DNA of 64,000 nt, taken from positions 62,001 through 126,000 of the forward strand of contig NZ_LGYZ01000057.1 in assembly GCF_001310275.1 (NCBI RefSeq), given 5' to 3'. The stretch comes from Nocardia arizonensis (lineage in GTDB: Bacteria; Actinomycetota; Actinomycetes; Mycobacteriales; Mycobacteriaceae). Under the pieces are notes generated by a model that saw nothing but the letters and a program-made list of their open reading frames with translations, was not told the DNA's origin and searched no databases. A program made the translations under genes and the position numbers. This document shows positions 47,434 to 56,443 of the stretch, piece after piece (within the stretch, counting starts at the first letter, position 1; every line of letters begins with the position of its first letter).

Positions 47434-48120
47434 ATGAGCGGCCCGTACGGACCGAACGATGGGGACGGACGCAACGATCCCACGCAGGTGTGGAGCGGCG
47501 GACAGCAGACCCCCGGCGGGGCGGGGCCGACCCAGCAGTGGGGCGCGCCGCAGAGCAATCCGTCCCAGGCGCAGCCGACCCAGCAGTGGGGCGGTCAGCC
47601 ACAGCAGTGGGGGCAGCCGCAGACCGGTGGTCAGCCGCAGTGGGGCCAGCCGCAAACCGGTGCGCAGCCTCAGCAGCAGTGGGGCCAGTCCCAGCCGCAG
47701 TGGGGTCAGCAGCCTCAGCAGCAGTGGGGCCAGTCCCAGCCGCAGTGGGGCCAGCAGCCCCAGCAGCAGTGGGGTCAGGGGCAGCCGCAACCCACCCCGC
47801 CGTCCGGCGGTAAGGGCAAGGGCCTGTTCATCGGTCTCGCCGTGCTCGCCGTATTGGTGATCGGTGCGGTCGTCGCGCTGGTCGTCGTGCTGACCTCCAA
47901 GGACAAGCTGGATCAGGCCGCCGTGCAGAACGGTGTCAAGAAGGTGCTCACCGACTCCTACGGCATCCAGGACGTCGCCGATGTCTCCTGCCCGTCGGGT
48001 CAGGAGGTCAAGGTGGACGCCACATTCGAATGCACGCTCAAGGTGAGTGGTGAGCAGAAGAAGGTCAATATCAAGATCACCAATGACAACGGCACCTACG
48101 AGGTCGGCCGTCCGAGCTGA
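47434..48120 (+). CDS. DUF4333 membrane protein with WGQ repeats
   Basis: 228 residues, ATG behind GGAGG. The cytoplasmic N-terminal 120 residues are low-complexity Gln/Pro/Trp/Gly, including two copies of a 15-residue QPQQQWGQSQPQWGQ unit. One membrane helix (GLFIGLAVLAVLVIGAVVALVV) follows, then an outer DUF4333 domain with two cysteines (VSCPSGQEVKVDATFECTLKV). Position corresponds to Rv2091c. Function unknown. Confidence 0.88.
   Translation: MSGPYGPNDGDGRNDPTQVWSGGQQTPGGAGPTQQWGAPQSNPSQAQPTQQWGGQPQQWGQPQTGGQPQWGQPQTGAQPQQQWGQSQPQWGQQPQQQWGQSQPQWGQQPQQQWGQGQPQPTPPSGGKGKGLFIGLAVLAVLVIGAVVALVVVLTSKDKLDQAAVQNGVKKVLTDSYGIQDVADVSCPSGQEVKVDATFECTLKVSGEQKKVNIKITNDNGTYEVGRPS
47665..47795 (+). repeat. 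45-bp coding tandem repeats
   Basis: Two nearly identical 45-bp units (47665-47709 and 47710-47754) and a partial third encode the QPQQQWGQ-rich segment. Near-identity at DNA level suggests recent expansion and possible length variation between strains. Confidence 0.75.
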
Positions 48121-48145
48121 TTCCGCTCGTCTCGCCGGAATTCCG

Positions 48146-48182
48146 CCGCCGGATGTCTCGCGTCGCGCGAGACATCCGGCGG
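48146..48182. terminator. Bidirectional terminator
   Basis: Perfect 17-bp stem (CCGCCGGATGTCTCGCG) with a 3-nt loop, between the convergent DUF4333 and exonuclease genes. Confidence 0.85.
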
Positions 48183-48198
48183 TCTGCGTTTCCGCCGA

Positions 48199-49164
48199 TC
48201 AGACGGTGCTCGCGAGTGCGGCGATCAGTCGGGTGATCGGGCTCTCGGCGTTGTAGTCGACGGCCAACTGCCGCAGGCGGGCCGGATCGGCGGGTGCGGC
48301 GGGCAGCAGATCCGGGCGGGACAGTTCCACCTCGGCGTCGCGCACCACGCGCACCACCGGGGCGGCCGCCTTCAGATAGTCCTCGGCGGCACGGAGTTTG
48401 GCGCGCACCCCCGCGGCCAGTTCCGATTCAGGATCGTCCACGGCGGCCACCAGCGCCTCGAGCGAACCGAAGCGCGAGATCAGGGTGGCGGCGGACTTCT
48501 CGCCGATGCCCGCGACGCCGGGCAGACCGTCGGAGGCGTCGCCGCGCAGGGTGGCCAGATCCGCGTAGCCGGGGCCCGCGTTCGCCACGGGCACACCGTA
48601 TTTCGAGGCCACGTCCGCCGGGCCGAAGAGTTCGGCCTTGGCCAGACCGCGGCCCGCGTAGAGCACGCGCACCGGCGGGTGCGGCTCGTCGCGTACCAGT
48701 TGCAGCAGATCGCGATCGCCGCTGACGACCACGACCGGATCGGTGCGCTCCCGGTCGGCGAGGGTGCCGAGCACATCGTCGGCCTCGAGCCCCCGCGCGC
48801 CGCCGGTGGCGATGCCCGCGGCGGCGAGCACCTCGAGGATCATGTCGACCTGCGGGGTCAGCTTGTCGGGTACCTCCTCCGCGCCCTCGGCCGCGCCCGG
48901 TTGGGTGGCGAGCCGGTGCGCCTTGTAGGAGGGCACCAGGTCGACGCGGTAGCGCGGACGCCAGTCCAGGTCGAGGCAGACGACCAGGCGGCGGGGATTG
49001 TGCCGGGTGATGAGCGCGGCGACCATATCGGTGAAGCCGCGCAACGCGTTCACCGAGCGCCCGTCCGGTGCGGTGATCTTGTCGGGGATGGCGAAGAACG
49101 CGCGGAACCACAGACTGGCCCCGTCGAGCAGCAGCAGGGGCGCCGCGGAAGTCGCAGAGGTCAC
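48199..49164 (-). CDS. 5'-3' exonuclease (Pol I-type FEN domain)
   Basis: 321 residues, orthologue by position of Rv2090. [17 protein letters not shown], the acidic metal ligands in [27 protein letters not shown] and [12 protein letters not shown], and the helix-hairpin-helix [22 protein letters not shown] give a complete flap endonuclease core, without a polymerase domain. It probably removes primers or flaps as an accessory to PolA. The GTG start at 49164 has TAGCCT ending seven bases upstream. Confidence 0.93.
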   Translation of the reverse strand: MTSATSAAPLLLLDGASLWFRAFFAIPDKITAPDGRSVNALRGFTDMVAALITRHNPRRLVVCLDLDWRPRYRVDLVPSYKAHRLATQPGAAEGAEEVPDKLTPQVDMILEVLAAAGIATGGARGLEADDVLGTLADRERTDPVVVVSGDRDLLQLVRDEPHPPVRVLYAGRGLAKAELFGPADVASKYGVPVANAGPGYADLATLRGDASDGLPGVAGIGEKSAATLISRFGSLEALVAAVDDPESELAAGVRAKLRAAEDYLKAAAPVVRVVRDAEVELSRPDLLPAAPADPARLRQLAVDYNAESPITRLIAALASTV

Positions 49165-49171
49165 GCGCCAG

Positions 49172-49177
49172 AGGCTA
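49172..49177 (-). promoter_or_regulatory. -10 element, leaderless exonuclease transcript
   Basis: TAGCCT on the minus strand, seven bases before the GTG at 49164. Confidence 0.55.
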
Positions 49178-49251
49178 CCCGCACGTGCCGACAGCGCGGG
49201 GAGGTCGAAGAACGGACCAGTCGTTCCGATTCAAGGGCGCGCCGCGCCGGG

Positions 49252-49257
49252 TAACGT
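49252..49257 (+). promoter_or_regulatory. -10 element, leaderless pepE transcript
   Basis: TAACGT, eight bases before the ATG at 49266. Confidence 0.5.
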
Positions 49258-49265
49258 CGGACACT

Positions 49266-50393
49266 ATGAGTGCGCACACGGAGTCCAGGTTCGCGGCGGA
49301 TGTGTACGGAGAGCGGCTCGAGCGTGCGGTGGAGTTGATGCGGGCCGCACATCTGGATGCCCTGCTCATCACACCGGGTCCCGATCTGCGCTACCTGATC
49401 GGATCGGCGGCGCAGTCCTTCGAACGGCTGACCTGTCTGGTGATCACCGCCGACGGCGCGACACCGTCGGTGGTGATCCCGAAGCTGGAACTGGCCGGGC
49501 TCGCGGGCTCGGCGGCCGGTGAACTCGGCCTCTCGGTGCTCGACTGGGTGGACGGGGTGGACCCGTACCAACTCGTGAAATCGACACTGCACGCCGGATC
49601 GCGGGTGGCCGTGGCCGACGCCATGCCCGCGCTGCACCTCATACCGCTGGCGACATCCTTCAGCGGACTGCCGGTCTCGGCGACCCCGGTGCTGCGCGAA
49701 TTGCGCATGGTCAAGGACGCCGCCGAGATCGACGCGCTGCGGCGGGCGGGCGCGGCGATCGACCGGGTACACGCCCGCATGGGCGAGTTCTTGCGCGTCG
49801 GGCGCACCGAGGCAGAGGTCGGCTCGGATATCGCGGCGGCCATCGTGGCCGAGGGGCACACCGCGGCGGAATTCGTCATCGTCGGCAGCGGACCGCACGG
49901 GGCCGATCCGCACCACGAGGTCTCGGACCGGGTCATCGAATCCGGCGACGTGGTGGTGATCGATATCGGCGGGCCGGTGCCGCCGGGCTACTTCTCCGAT
50001 TCGACTCGCACCTACGTCCTCGGCGAGCCCGCGGCCGATATCGCCGAGCGCTGCGCGATCCTCGAACGCGCGCAGGCCGCGGCCGTCGCCGCCGTGCGAC
50101 CCGGGGTCAGCGCCGAATCCGTCGACGCCGCCGCCCGAGATGTGTTGACCGAGGCCGGATTCGGTGACGCCTTCGTGCACCGCACCGGTCACGGCATCGG
50201 ACTGTCGGTGCACGAGGAGCCCTATATCGTCGCGGGCAGCGATCTCACGCTGCGCCCGGGGATGGCCTTCAGTATCGAGCCCGGCGTCTACTTCCGCGGC
50301 GAATGGGGTGCGCGCATCGAGGACATCGTTGTGGTCACCGCGGACGGCTGCGAATCGATGAACACCCGGCCACACGGCCTGACGGTGCTCTGA
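49266..50393 (+). CDS. pepE: M24-family Xaa-Pro peptidase
   Basis: 375 residues from ATG 49266, the same length as M. tuberculosis PepE. N-terminal creatinase-like domain, then the pita-bread metallopeptidase domain with the five metal ligands: Asp in VVVIDIGG, Asp in YFSDSTRTY, His in HRTGHGIGL, Glu in FSIEPGVYF and Glu in ARIEDIVVV. Cleaves Xaa-Pro peptides in the cytoplasm. Ends three bases from the convergent oxidoreductase gene. Confidence 0.94.
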   Translation: MSAHTESRFAADVYGERLERAVELMRAAHLDALLITPGPDLRYLIGSAAQSFERLTCLVITADGATPSVVIPKLELAGLAGSAAGELGLSVLDWVDGVDPYQLVKSTLHAGSRVAVADAMPALHLIPLATSFSGLPVSATPVLRELRMVKDAAEIDALRRAGAAIDRVHARMGEFLRVGRTEAEVGSDIAAAIVAEGHTAAEFVIVGSGPHGADPHHEVSDRVIESGDVVVIDIGGPVPPGYFSDSTRTYVLGEPAADIAERCAILERAQAAAVAAVRPGVSAESVDAAARDVLTEAGFGDAFVHRTGHGIGLSVHEEPYIVAGSDLTLRPGMAFSIEPGVYFRGEWGARIEDIVVVTADGCESMNTRPHGLTVL

Positions 50394-50396
50394 CCC

Positions 50397-50795
50397 TCAG
50401 CGCAGGGTCCGGCTGGACATCACACGCTCGACCCGGATGGCGATCACGACCCGGGTCGGGTTCTCGCGCGGCACCCGGTAGCGTCCCGCGTATCGACGCT
50501 CGGCCTCGGCGACGCTGTGCGGATCGTCGAGGACGGTGGCCGGTCCCTCCAGGGTCAGCCAGCGCACGCCGTCGACCTGGCTGACCGCCGCGTATCCGTA
50601 CCGGCGCGCGTTGCGCACCTTCACCGACCCGTCGTTGGTGATGATCCGGGCCAGTCCCGCCTCGGGGTCCCAGGTGAAGCCCACCGCCACGACGTGCGGC
50701 GTGCCGTCGGCGCGCAGGGTGGTCAGGGTCGCGAGGTGGCGTTCGGTCACGAAGTCGATCGCGGCGGGACTGAGTTGCGCGGTTCCGGTTGGCAT
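50397..50795 (-). CDS. PPOX-class F420-dependent oxidoreductase
   Basis: 132 residues of the split-barrel flavin/deazaflavin group. LATLTTLRADGTPHVVAVGFTWD, VKVRNARRYGYAAVSQVDG and WLTLEGPATVLDD are the marks of the branch containing Rv2074, described as an F420-dependent biliverdin reductase. Gene order (Rv2074, Rv2073c, cobL) is kept. Biliverdin itself is only a candidate substrate. TACCGT ends six bases before the ATG. Confidence 0.88.
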   Translation of the reverse strand: MPTGTAQLSPAAIDFVTERHLATLTTLRADGTPHVVAVGFTWDPEAGLARIITNDGSVKVRNARRYGYAAVSQVDGVRWLTLEGPATVLDDPHSVAEAERRYAGRYRVPRENPTRVVIAIRVERVMSSRTLR

Positions 50796-50801
50796 CCGTC
50801 G

Positions 50802-50807
50802 ACGGTA
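50802..50807 (-). promoter_or_regulatory. -10 element, leaderless F420 oxidoreductase gene
   Basis: TACCGT on the minus strand, six bases before the ATG at 50795. Confidence 0.5.
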
Positions 50808-50877
50808 GCGGTCCGGTTAGGGCCGCCCGAGTGTGGCCCGTTCGGGTGGCGACCGGCGGGAATGACAGACTGGGCGC

Positions 50878-51645
50878 ATGGGATTGCGAGGTGGTGGGCG
50901 CGGCATCGCCGACGGCCCGGTGCTGGTGCTCGGCGGACGCAGCGAGATCGGCCTCGAGGTGGCGCGGCGGCTCGCGCCGGGACGGGTCGTGGTGCTGGCC
51001 GCGCGGCCGGGCGGTTCGCTGAGCGAATCGGTCGCCGAACTGGCGGCCGCCGGGGCGGCGGCCGTGCACACGGTGGAATTCGACGCCGACGACACCGCGT
51101 CGCATCCGGCGTTGTTCGACAAGCTCGACGCCGAATACGGCGGGTTCGGCGTCGCGGTGCTCGCCTTCGGGATACTCGGGGAGCAGGCTCGCGCCGAACA
51201 GGATCCGGCGCACGCGCTGGCGGTGGTGCACACCGACTACGTCGCCCAGATCAGTGTCCTGACCACTCTGGCGACCCTCATGCGCGCCCGCCGTGGCGGG
51301 CACATCGTGGTCTTCGGCTCGGTGGCGGGTGTGCGGGTGCGCCGCGCGAACTACGTCTACGGGTCGGCCAAGGCCGGGTTGGACGGCTTCGCCACCGGGC
51401 TCGCCGACGCCCTGCACGGCAGCGGCGTCCATCTGCTGCTCATGCGTCCCGGATTCGTGATCGGCCGGATGACCGAGGGGATGGAACCGGCGCCGCTGTC
51501 GAGTACGCCCGCCCAGGTCGCCGACGCGGTGGTGCGCGGTCTGCGCACGTGCGCGGGCGTGGTCTGGGTACCGTGGCTGTTCCGGCCGATCTACGCCGCC
51601 GTGCGGTTCGCCCCGCGGTGGTTGTGGCGGCGGATGCCGCGGTGA
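50878..51645 (+). CDS. Short-chain dehydrogenase/reductase
   Basis: 255 residues, matching Rv2073c in position. Cofactor-binding start VLVLGGRSEIGLEVARRL, catalytic Ser in VFGSVAG, and YVYGSAKAGLDGF with the Tyr-x3-Lys pair. The C-terminus is basic with a short hydrophobic stretch. Substrate unknown. CAGACT ends six bases before the ATG. Its stop overlaps the cobL GTG (GTGA), so it is coupled to cobalamin synthesis genes. Confidence 0.9.
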   Translation: MGLRGGGRGIADGPVLVLGGRSEIGLEVARRLAPGRVVVLAARPGGSLSESVAELAAAGAAAVHTVEFDADDTASHPALFDKLDAEYGGFGVAVLAFGILGEQARAEQDPAHALAVVHTDYVAQISVLTTLATLMRARRGGHIVVFGSVAGVRVRRANYVYGSAKAGLDGFATGLADALHGSGVHLLLMRPGFVIGRMTEGMEPAPLSSTPAQVADAVVRGLRTCAGVVWVPWLFRPIYAAVRFAPRWLWRRMPR

Positions 51646-52880
51646 CGGGTTCGGCATCGTGGTCGGGCCCGCCGATCGCGGTGGTGGGGATCGGCGCGGA
51701 TGGCTGGGACGGACTCGCACCCGCCGCCGCCGCCGAGATCGCCTCCCGCGCGGTGATCTTCGGGTCGCGCCGCCAGCTCGACCTGCTCCCCGCCGAGGTG
51801 GCGGGCCGCCGCGAGTGCTGGCCGTCGCCGCTGCTGCCCGCGCTGCCGGAGCTGTTCGCACGCGAGTCGGGATCGCGGATCGCGGTGCTGGCCAGCGGCG
51901 ATCCCATGTTCTACGGCATCGGCGTCACCCTGGCGCGCCTGTTCGGCGCGGACGCTCTGCGGGTGTTGCCGCAACCGTCTTCGGCCTCGCTGGCCTGCGC
52001 GCGGCTCGGCTGGCCGCTGGCGGAGACGCCGGTGGTGAGCGCGGTGGGCAGACCGGTCGCGGCCGTGCTGCCCGAACTGTCGGACCGCCGCAGGCTCCTC
52101 GTGCTCGCCCCGGACGAGACCGGCCCGGCGGCGATCGCGGCGCTGTTGCGCGACAACGGTTTCGGCGATTCCACCATCACCGTGCTGGAACAGCTTGGTG
52201 GTCCGCGGGAGCGGATCGTGTACGGACGCGCGCGGGACTGGCGTCGAGAGCCGGGTGATCCGCTCACCATCGTGGCGCTCGACTGCGTGGCCGATGCCGG
52301 TGCGATGCGGCTGACCCGGCTGCCCGGTCTGCCCGATGAGAGTTACGGTGGCGACGGACAGCTCACCAAGGCCGAGGTCCGCGCGCTCACCCTCGCCGCG
52401 CTCGCGCCCGCGCCCGGTGAACTGCTCTGGGATATCGGCGGTGGTTCGGGCACGATAGCCATCGAATGGTGCCGTACCCATCCCGCCTGCCGGGCGGTGA
52501 GTTTCGAACGCCTCGACGCGCGACGGCGGCAGATCGCCGCGAATGCCGCCGCGCTTGGGGTGCCGCAGGTCGTCGTGCGGGGCTCGGTGCCGGAGGATTT
52601 GGCCGGGCTGCCCCGCGAATCGACCTCGCCCGACGCGATTTTCGTCGGCGGCGGCCTTACCGTCGATGGCCTGATCGAGACATGCTGGTCTCATATGCGC
52701 CACGGCGCGCGTCTGGTGGCGAATGCGGTGACCGCGGAATCGGAGGCGATGCTGCTGGAATCGGCGCGGACACACGGCGGTGCGCTGCGCAGATTCCAGA
52801 TCTATCGGGGCGAACCGTTGGGCGGCTTCACAACCTGGCGGCCGCACCTGCCCGTTACGCAGTGGGTGGTGCGGAAATGA
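51642..52880 (+). CDS. cobL: Precorrin-6Y C5,15-methyltransferase (decarboxylating)
   Basis: 412 residues from GTG 51642; the long open extension upstream is the other frame of the SDR gene. Two fused domains: N-terminal tetrapyrrole methylase (VVGIGADGWDGL, VLASGDPMFYGIG) and C-terminal CbiT-like methyltransferase/decarboxylase (ELLWDIGGGSGTIAIEW, IFVGGGL). It methylates C5 and C15 and removes the C12 acetate carboxyl of precorrin-6Y, giving precorrin-8X. Confidence 0.95.
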   Translation: MTGSASWSGPPIAVVGIGADGWDGLAPAAAAEIASRAVIFGSRRQLDLLPAEVAGRRECWPSPLLPALPELFARESGSRIAVLASGDPMFYGIGVTLARLFGADALRVLPQPSSASLACARLGWPLAETPVVSAVGRPVAAVLPELSDRRRLLVLAPDETGPAAIAALLRDNGFGDSTITVLEQLGGPRERIVYGRARDWRREPGDPLTIVALDCVADAGAMRLTRLPGLPDESYGGDGQLTKAEVRALTLAALAPAPGELLWDIGGGSGTIAIEWCRTHPACRAVSFERLDARRRQIAANAAALGVPQVVVRGSVPEDLAGLPRESTSPDAIFVGGGLTVDGLIETCWSHMRHGARLVANAVTAESEAMLLESARTHGGALRRFQIYRGEPLGGFTTWRPHLPVTQWVVRK

Positions 52881-52942
52881 ACCCGGTCCTGACCGGCCGT
52901 CGCGGTCTCGAGGAGGGTGATTCCGCCGGAAGGGCGCGGTAG
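52877..52942 (+). other. Short frame overlapping the cobL stop
   Basis: An ATG overlaps the cobL TGA (ATGA), the arrangement expected for a coupled next gene, but the frame ends after 21 codons (MNPVLTGRRG, then an acidic/basic tail). It has no recognisable similarity. It sits where cobM lies in mycobacteria and may be what is left of a coupled start. Confidence 0.35.
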
Positions 52943-52954
52943 GGTCGGTGGCCG

Positions 52955-52974
52955 AGATCCGTATCGACGGATCT
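52955..52974 (+). terminator. Small hairpin after cobL
   Basis: 8-bp stem AGATCCGT/ACGGATCT with a 4-nt loop and no T-tract, 23 bases before the next gene. Terminator or leader structure. Confidence 0.4.
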
Positions 52975-52996
52975 GTGGTTCCTATTGGGGAGTTCG

Positions 52997-53587
52997 ATGA
53001 AGTACAAGAAGTTCGCCGCCACCGCTCTGATGGCGGTCGCCGCCACCGGTATCGCCGCCGGTACCGCCGGTGCGGCTCCGACCGTGCCCGCGCCTGCCGT
53101 GCAGAACCAGGCCGCCCCCGCCGTCCAGGGCACGGATCAGGGCGTCAACTACGCGGTGCAGTTGGTCGACAAGTCGATCGTCGCGGCCGTCACCGGCGGC
53201 GCGTTCAGCCTCGACTCCGATGGCAAGTCCGTGTCGGTCAAGAACGCCGACGGGCAGCTCGTCACCTCGATTCCGTTGCAGGCGCGGGTCGGCGACCAGC
53301 TGATCGCCATCGCCGCCACCATCGATCCGTCGGCCCGGCAGTTGACCCTGACCCCCGCCGCCACCCCCACCGCCGACGCGGTGGCGGCCCACGCGCAGGC
53401 CATCTCCTCGCAGGAGTGGTTCTTCGCCGAGTTGCAGCGCGCCTCGCTCGGCGCGGTCATCGGCGGGATCATCGGGTTCTTCTTCTTCGGCATCGGTCTG
53501 CCGGTGGGCGCGCTGATCGGCCTGCTCATCGCGGGCGGCCCGAACCTGATCAACGCCGGTATCGCCTACTTCAGCGGCCAGCCCTGA
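52997..53587 (+). CDS. Exported protein, DUF8020-like
   Basis: 196 residues from ATG 52997, behind GGGGAG. Signal peptide (KYKKFAATALMAVAATGIAAG, cut near AGA). A beta-rich domain follows (YAVQLVDKSIVAAVTGGAFSL, LQARVGDQLIAI, ARQLTLTPA), and the C-terminus has a glycine-rich hydrophobic segment (AVIGGIIGFFFFGIGLPVGALIG). It resembles exported proteins common in Nocardia. Unrelated to cobalamin synthesis, yet it stands between cobL and cobK in the place of cobM. Confidence 0.75.
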   Translation: MKYKKFAATALMAVAATGIAAGTAGAAPTVPAPAVQNQAAPAVQGTDQGVNYAVQLVDKSIVAAVTGGAFSLDSDGKSVSVKNADGQLVTSIPLQARVGDQLIAIAATIDPSARQLTLTPAATPTADAVAAHAQAISSQEWFFAELQRASLGAVIGGIIGFFFFGIGLPVGALIGLLIAGGPNLINAGIAYFSGQP

Positions 53588-54369
53588 GAATTCTGATCCT
53601 GGGCGGCACCCGCGAAGCGCGGGATCTGGCCCGACTGACCTCCGGCGAGCGGGGATTCGACATCGTCTCCTCGCTCGCCGGTCGTGTCCGCGATCCCGTA
53701 CTGCCCGCCGGGCAGGTGCGCGTCGGCGGTTTCGGCGGTGTCGACGGGCTCGTGAACTGGTTGGCGGCCAACGATGTCGCCGCCGTCGTCGACGCCACTC
53801 ATCCCTTCGCCGCGACCATGAGTACCCACGCCGCCGTGGCCGCCGCCGCGCGCGGTATTCCGCTGTTGCGGCTCTTGCGGCCCGCTTGGACCCAGCGGGC
53901 CGGCGACAGCTGGACTCGGGTGCCCGACCTCGAGGGCGCCGCTCGGGTCCTGCCCGCCCTCGGCGCACGGGTCTTCCTCACCATCGGCCGCCAGGGCGTC
54001 GGCGCCTTCGCCGATCTGGACCGGCAGTGGTTCCTGATCCGATCGATCGAGCCGCCCGACCCGCCGCTGCCGTCGCATCACGAATTGCTGCTCGCCCGAG
54101 GGCCTTTCAGCGTCGACGCGGAACTGCTGGTGATGTCGCGGCATCGTGTCGACGTGCTGGTGACCAAGGACAGCGGTGGCGAGGCGACCGAGGCCAAGAT
54201 CGTCGCCGCCCGGATCGCGGGCGTGCCGGTCCTCGTGGTCGACCGGCCCGCGCCGCCGCCCGGTGTGACGGCGGTCGCGTCGACGGCCGAAGCCATGCGG
54301 TGGTTGCGCGCTCAGCGCGACAGCAGGCCGGGCAGCCGGTCGAACCAGGCCAGAACCGCGCGTTCGTAA
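53584..54369 (+). CDS. cobK: Precorrin-6A reductase
   Basis: 261 residues. RILILGGTREARDLARL is the NADPH-binding start; VVDATHPFAATMS, RLLRPAW, VFLTIGRQG and VLVTKDSGGEATEAKI are CobK/CbiJ blocks. No ATG, GTG or TTG occurs near the expected start. The only fitting codon is CTG at 53584, overlapping the upstream stop (CTGA), which would couple it to the exported-protein gene. The last 58 bases overlap the convergent PadR gene. Confidence 0.88.
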   Translation: MRILILGGTREARDLARLTSGERGFDIVSSLAGRVRDPVLPAGQVRVGGFGGVDGLVNWLAANDVAAVVDATHPFAATMSTHAAVAAAARGIPLLRLLRPAWTQRAGDSWTRVPDLEGAARVLPALGARVFLTIGRQGVGAFADLDRQWFLIRSIEPPDPPLPSHHELLLARGPFSVDAELLVMSRHRVDVLVTKDSGGEATEAKIVAARIAGVPVLVVDRPAPPPGVTAVASTAEAMRWLRAQRDSRPGSRSNQARTARS

Positions 54370-54866
54370 CCGATCCCGAATTCCAGCGTCGCGCGCTGGT
54401 GTGGGGGCAGTGCCTCGCAGTCCTCGGATTCGTAGCCCGCGAGGCGGTGGCGGTGGATTTCCCGGTTGGCGGCGATGATGCGGTCGAGGTGATCGGGGTC
54501 GAGGTGGTCGCCGAAGGACAGGGTGAGCAGTAGCGGGACCCGGATGGTCTCACCGCCGGGATCGCGGGCGATCCATTCGGCGAAGGTCTCGCGTCCGGCG
54601 TCGGTGATGCGGTACGGGGTGCGGTCGCGCGCGCCCGCCTGCCCCTTCTCCACCAAGCCCGCGGCGTCCATGGCGGCGAGTTCCCGGTAGACCTGGCTCT
54701 GCGTGATGGTCCAGAAGTCGCCGATGCGTTCCTGGGCCAGGTTCACCAGATCCCAGCCGGACATATCCCCTTCGTGTAGGAAGCCGAGCAGGGAAGCGGC
54801 CGTGGAATTCAACGGCTTGCTGCGCTGCTCCGGCAGTGTTCCGTGTGCCGTATTCTCACGTTCCAT
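54312..54866 (-). CDS. PadR-family transcriptional regulator
   Basis: 184 residues. N-terminal winged helix SLLGFLHEGDMSGWDLVNLAQERIGDFWTI-type sequence, with SQVYRELAAMDAAGLVEKG and the wing GARDRTPYRIT; C-terminal helical domain of the Vir-type subfamily. The ATG has TAATAT ending six bases upstream, and a 5-bp inverted repeat (TTCC/GGAA) spans the start, compatible with autoregulation. Target genes unknown. Confidence 0.9.
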   Translation of the reverse strand: MERENTAHGTLPEQRSKPLNSTAASLLGFLHEGDMSGWDLVNLAQERIGDFWTITQSQVYRELAAMDAAGLVEKGQAGARDRTPYRITDAGRETFAEWIARDPGGETIRVPLLLTLSFGDHLDPDHLDRIIAANREIHRHRLAGYESEDCEALPPHQRATLEFGIGYERAVLAWFDRLPGLLSR

Positions 54867-54872
54867 AGTGGA

Positions 54873-54878
54873 ATATTA
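54873..54878 (-). promoter_or_regulatory. -10 element, leaderless PadR gene
   Basis: TAATAT on the minus strand, six bases before the ATG at 54866. Confidence 0.55.
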
Positions 54879-54907
54879 GCGGATCGGTCCGCGAGACGAC
54901 TGTACCC

Positions 54908-56443
54908 TCAGCGCGTGTACCGCCGCGAGGTGTAGACGCGGACGCCGTGGGCGGTGTCGATCGCGGCGGTGGTGGACGCGCCGACGATGAGCAAAGTGCG
55001 CATATCGACCTCGGCCGGGTCGAGATCGGCCAGCCGGACCACGCACACCGATTCGGTCGGGCCGCCGACATCACGTCCGATCACCACCGGGGTATCCGGT
55101 TTGCGGTGGTCGAGCAGCAGATCGCGCATGGCCCCCACCTGCCAGGTGCGCTGCGAGGAGGCCGGATTGTAGATCGCGATGGCCATATCGGCCGCCGCCA
55201 CCGCGGCGAGTCGCCCCGCCACGACATCCCACGGCTTGAGCCGGTCCGACAGCGAGATCACCGCGTAGTCGTGCCCGAGCGGTGCGCCGACCCGGCTCGC
55301 CACCGCGTTGGCTGCGGTCATCCCGGGTAGCACCCGCACCGGCACCTCGCGCCAGGCCGGCTGCGCGGCCTCCTCCAGTACGGCCGCGGCCATGGCGAAC
55401 ACGCCCGGATCCCCGGAGGAGACCACCGCGACCTTGGCTCCGCGCGCGGCGAGATCCAGCGCCATGGTCGCCCGCTCGGATTCGACCCTGTTGTCGCTGG
55501 CGTGCCGCCGCTGCCCCGGCCGCGTAGGAACCCGGTCGATATAAGTGGTGTAGCCGACCAGATCGGTGGCCTCCGCGAGGGCGCGGCGCACCTCCGGGGT
55601 GGTCCAATCCGACTGTCCCGGACCGAGTCCCACCACGACAACCTCGCCGACGGCGGTCCGTGCCTCGGCGGTTCGGGATTCGGCGCGGTCGGACAGCGGC
55701 AGCGGCGTGGTCGGCGCCGGACCGGGGACGAGTGTGATGGCGAAGTAGGGTACCCGCGCGTCGTCGACGTCGGCGGCCCGCGATACCCGCTGCCGGGTGG
55801 TGCTCGCGCGCTCGACGTAGTAGGCGTCCTCGAGCCGTCCGGCGTCGGCGAGCGCGCGCCGCACGGTGGGATAGGTGCGGCCGAGTTTCATGATCGCCGC
55901 GGCCTCGGTGTCGCGCAGTCGCCGGGTCAGTTCCTCGGCGGGCATCGTGCCGGGCAGCACGGTCAGCACCTGCTCACCCTCGACCAGCGGGGTGCCCAGT
56001 GCGGCGGAGGCGGCGCTGACCGAGGTGACGCCGGGAATGATCTCGGCTTCGAACCGGTCCGCGAGCCTGCGGTGCATGTGCATGTAGGAGCTGTAGAACA
56101 GCGGGTCGCCCGCGGCCAGCAGGGCCACCGACCGCCCGGCGGCCAGATGCTCGGCCAGCCTGGCCGCCGACTCCTCGTAGAACTCCTCGATCGCGCCCTG
56201 ATAGCCGCCGGGGTGGTCGGTGCTCTCCGTGGTCACCGGATAGATCAGATGTTCCTCGAGTTGGCCCGCGCGCATATAGGGCGCGGCGATGCCGCGCGAG
56301 ATGCTGCGGCCGTGGCGCGCGCTGTGGAAGGCGATCACGTCGGCGGCCTCGATGACCCTGGCGGCCTTGACCGTCACCAACTCCGGGTCGCCCGGCCCGA
56401 GTCCGACGCCCCACAGTTTGCCGGGATTCACGCCGTCGGTCAT
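54908..56443 (-). CDS. cobIJ: CobIJ fusion: precorrin-2 C20- and precorrin-3B C17-methyltransferase
   Basis: 511 residues from ATG 56443. Two tetrapyrrole methylases in one chain, as in M. tuberculosis. CobI part at about 1-240: [36 protein letters not shown]. CobJ part from about 265: [53 protein letters not shown] and [12 protein letters not shown]. It methylates C20 of precorrin-2 and later C17 of precorrin-3B with ring contraction. Coupled to cobH by an ATGA overlap. Confidence 0.96.
   Translation of the reverse strand: MTDGVNPGKLWGVGLGPGDPELVTVKAARVIEAADVIAFHSARHGRSISRGIAAPYMRAGQLEEHLIYPVTTESTDHPGGYQGAIEEFYEESAARLAEHLAAGRSVALLAAGDPLFYSSYMHMHRRLADRFEAEIIPGVTSVSAASAALGTPLVEGEQVLTVLPGTMPAEELTRRLRDTEAAAIMKLGRTYPTVRRALADAGRLEDAYYVERASTTRQRVSRAADVDDARVPYFAITLVPGPAPTTPLPLSDRAESRTAEARTAVGEVVVVGLGPGQSDWTTPEVRRALAEATDLVGYTTYIDRVPTRPGQRRHASDNRVESERATMALDLAARGAKVAVVSSGDPGVFAMAAAVLEEAAQPAWREVPVRVLPGMTAANAVASRVGAPLGHDYAVISLSDRLKPWDVVAGRLAAVAAADMAIAIYNPASSQRTWQVGAMRDLLLDHRKPDTPVVIGRDVGGPTESVCVVRLADLDPAEVDMRTLLIVGASTTAAIDTAHGVRVYTSRRYTR

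Noticed and set aside
52948..53583. CobK extended upstream through the exported-protein gene
   Set aside because: The extension is the alternate frame of a convincing signal-peptide protein and has an Arg/His-rich composition.
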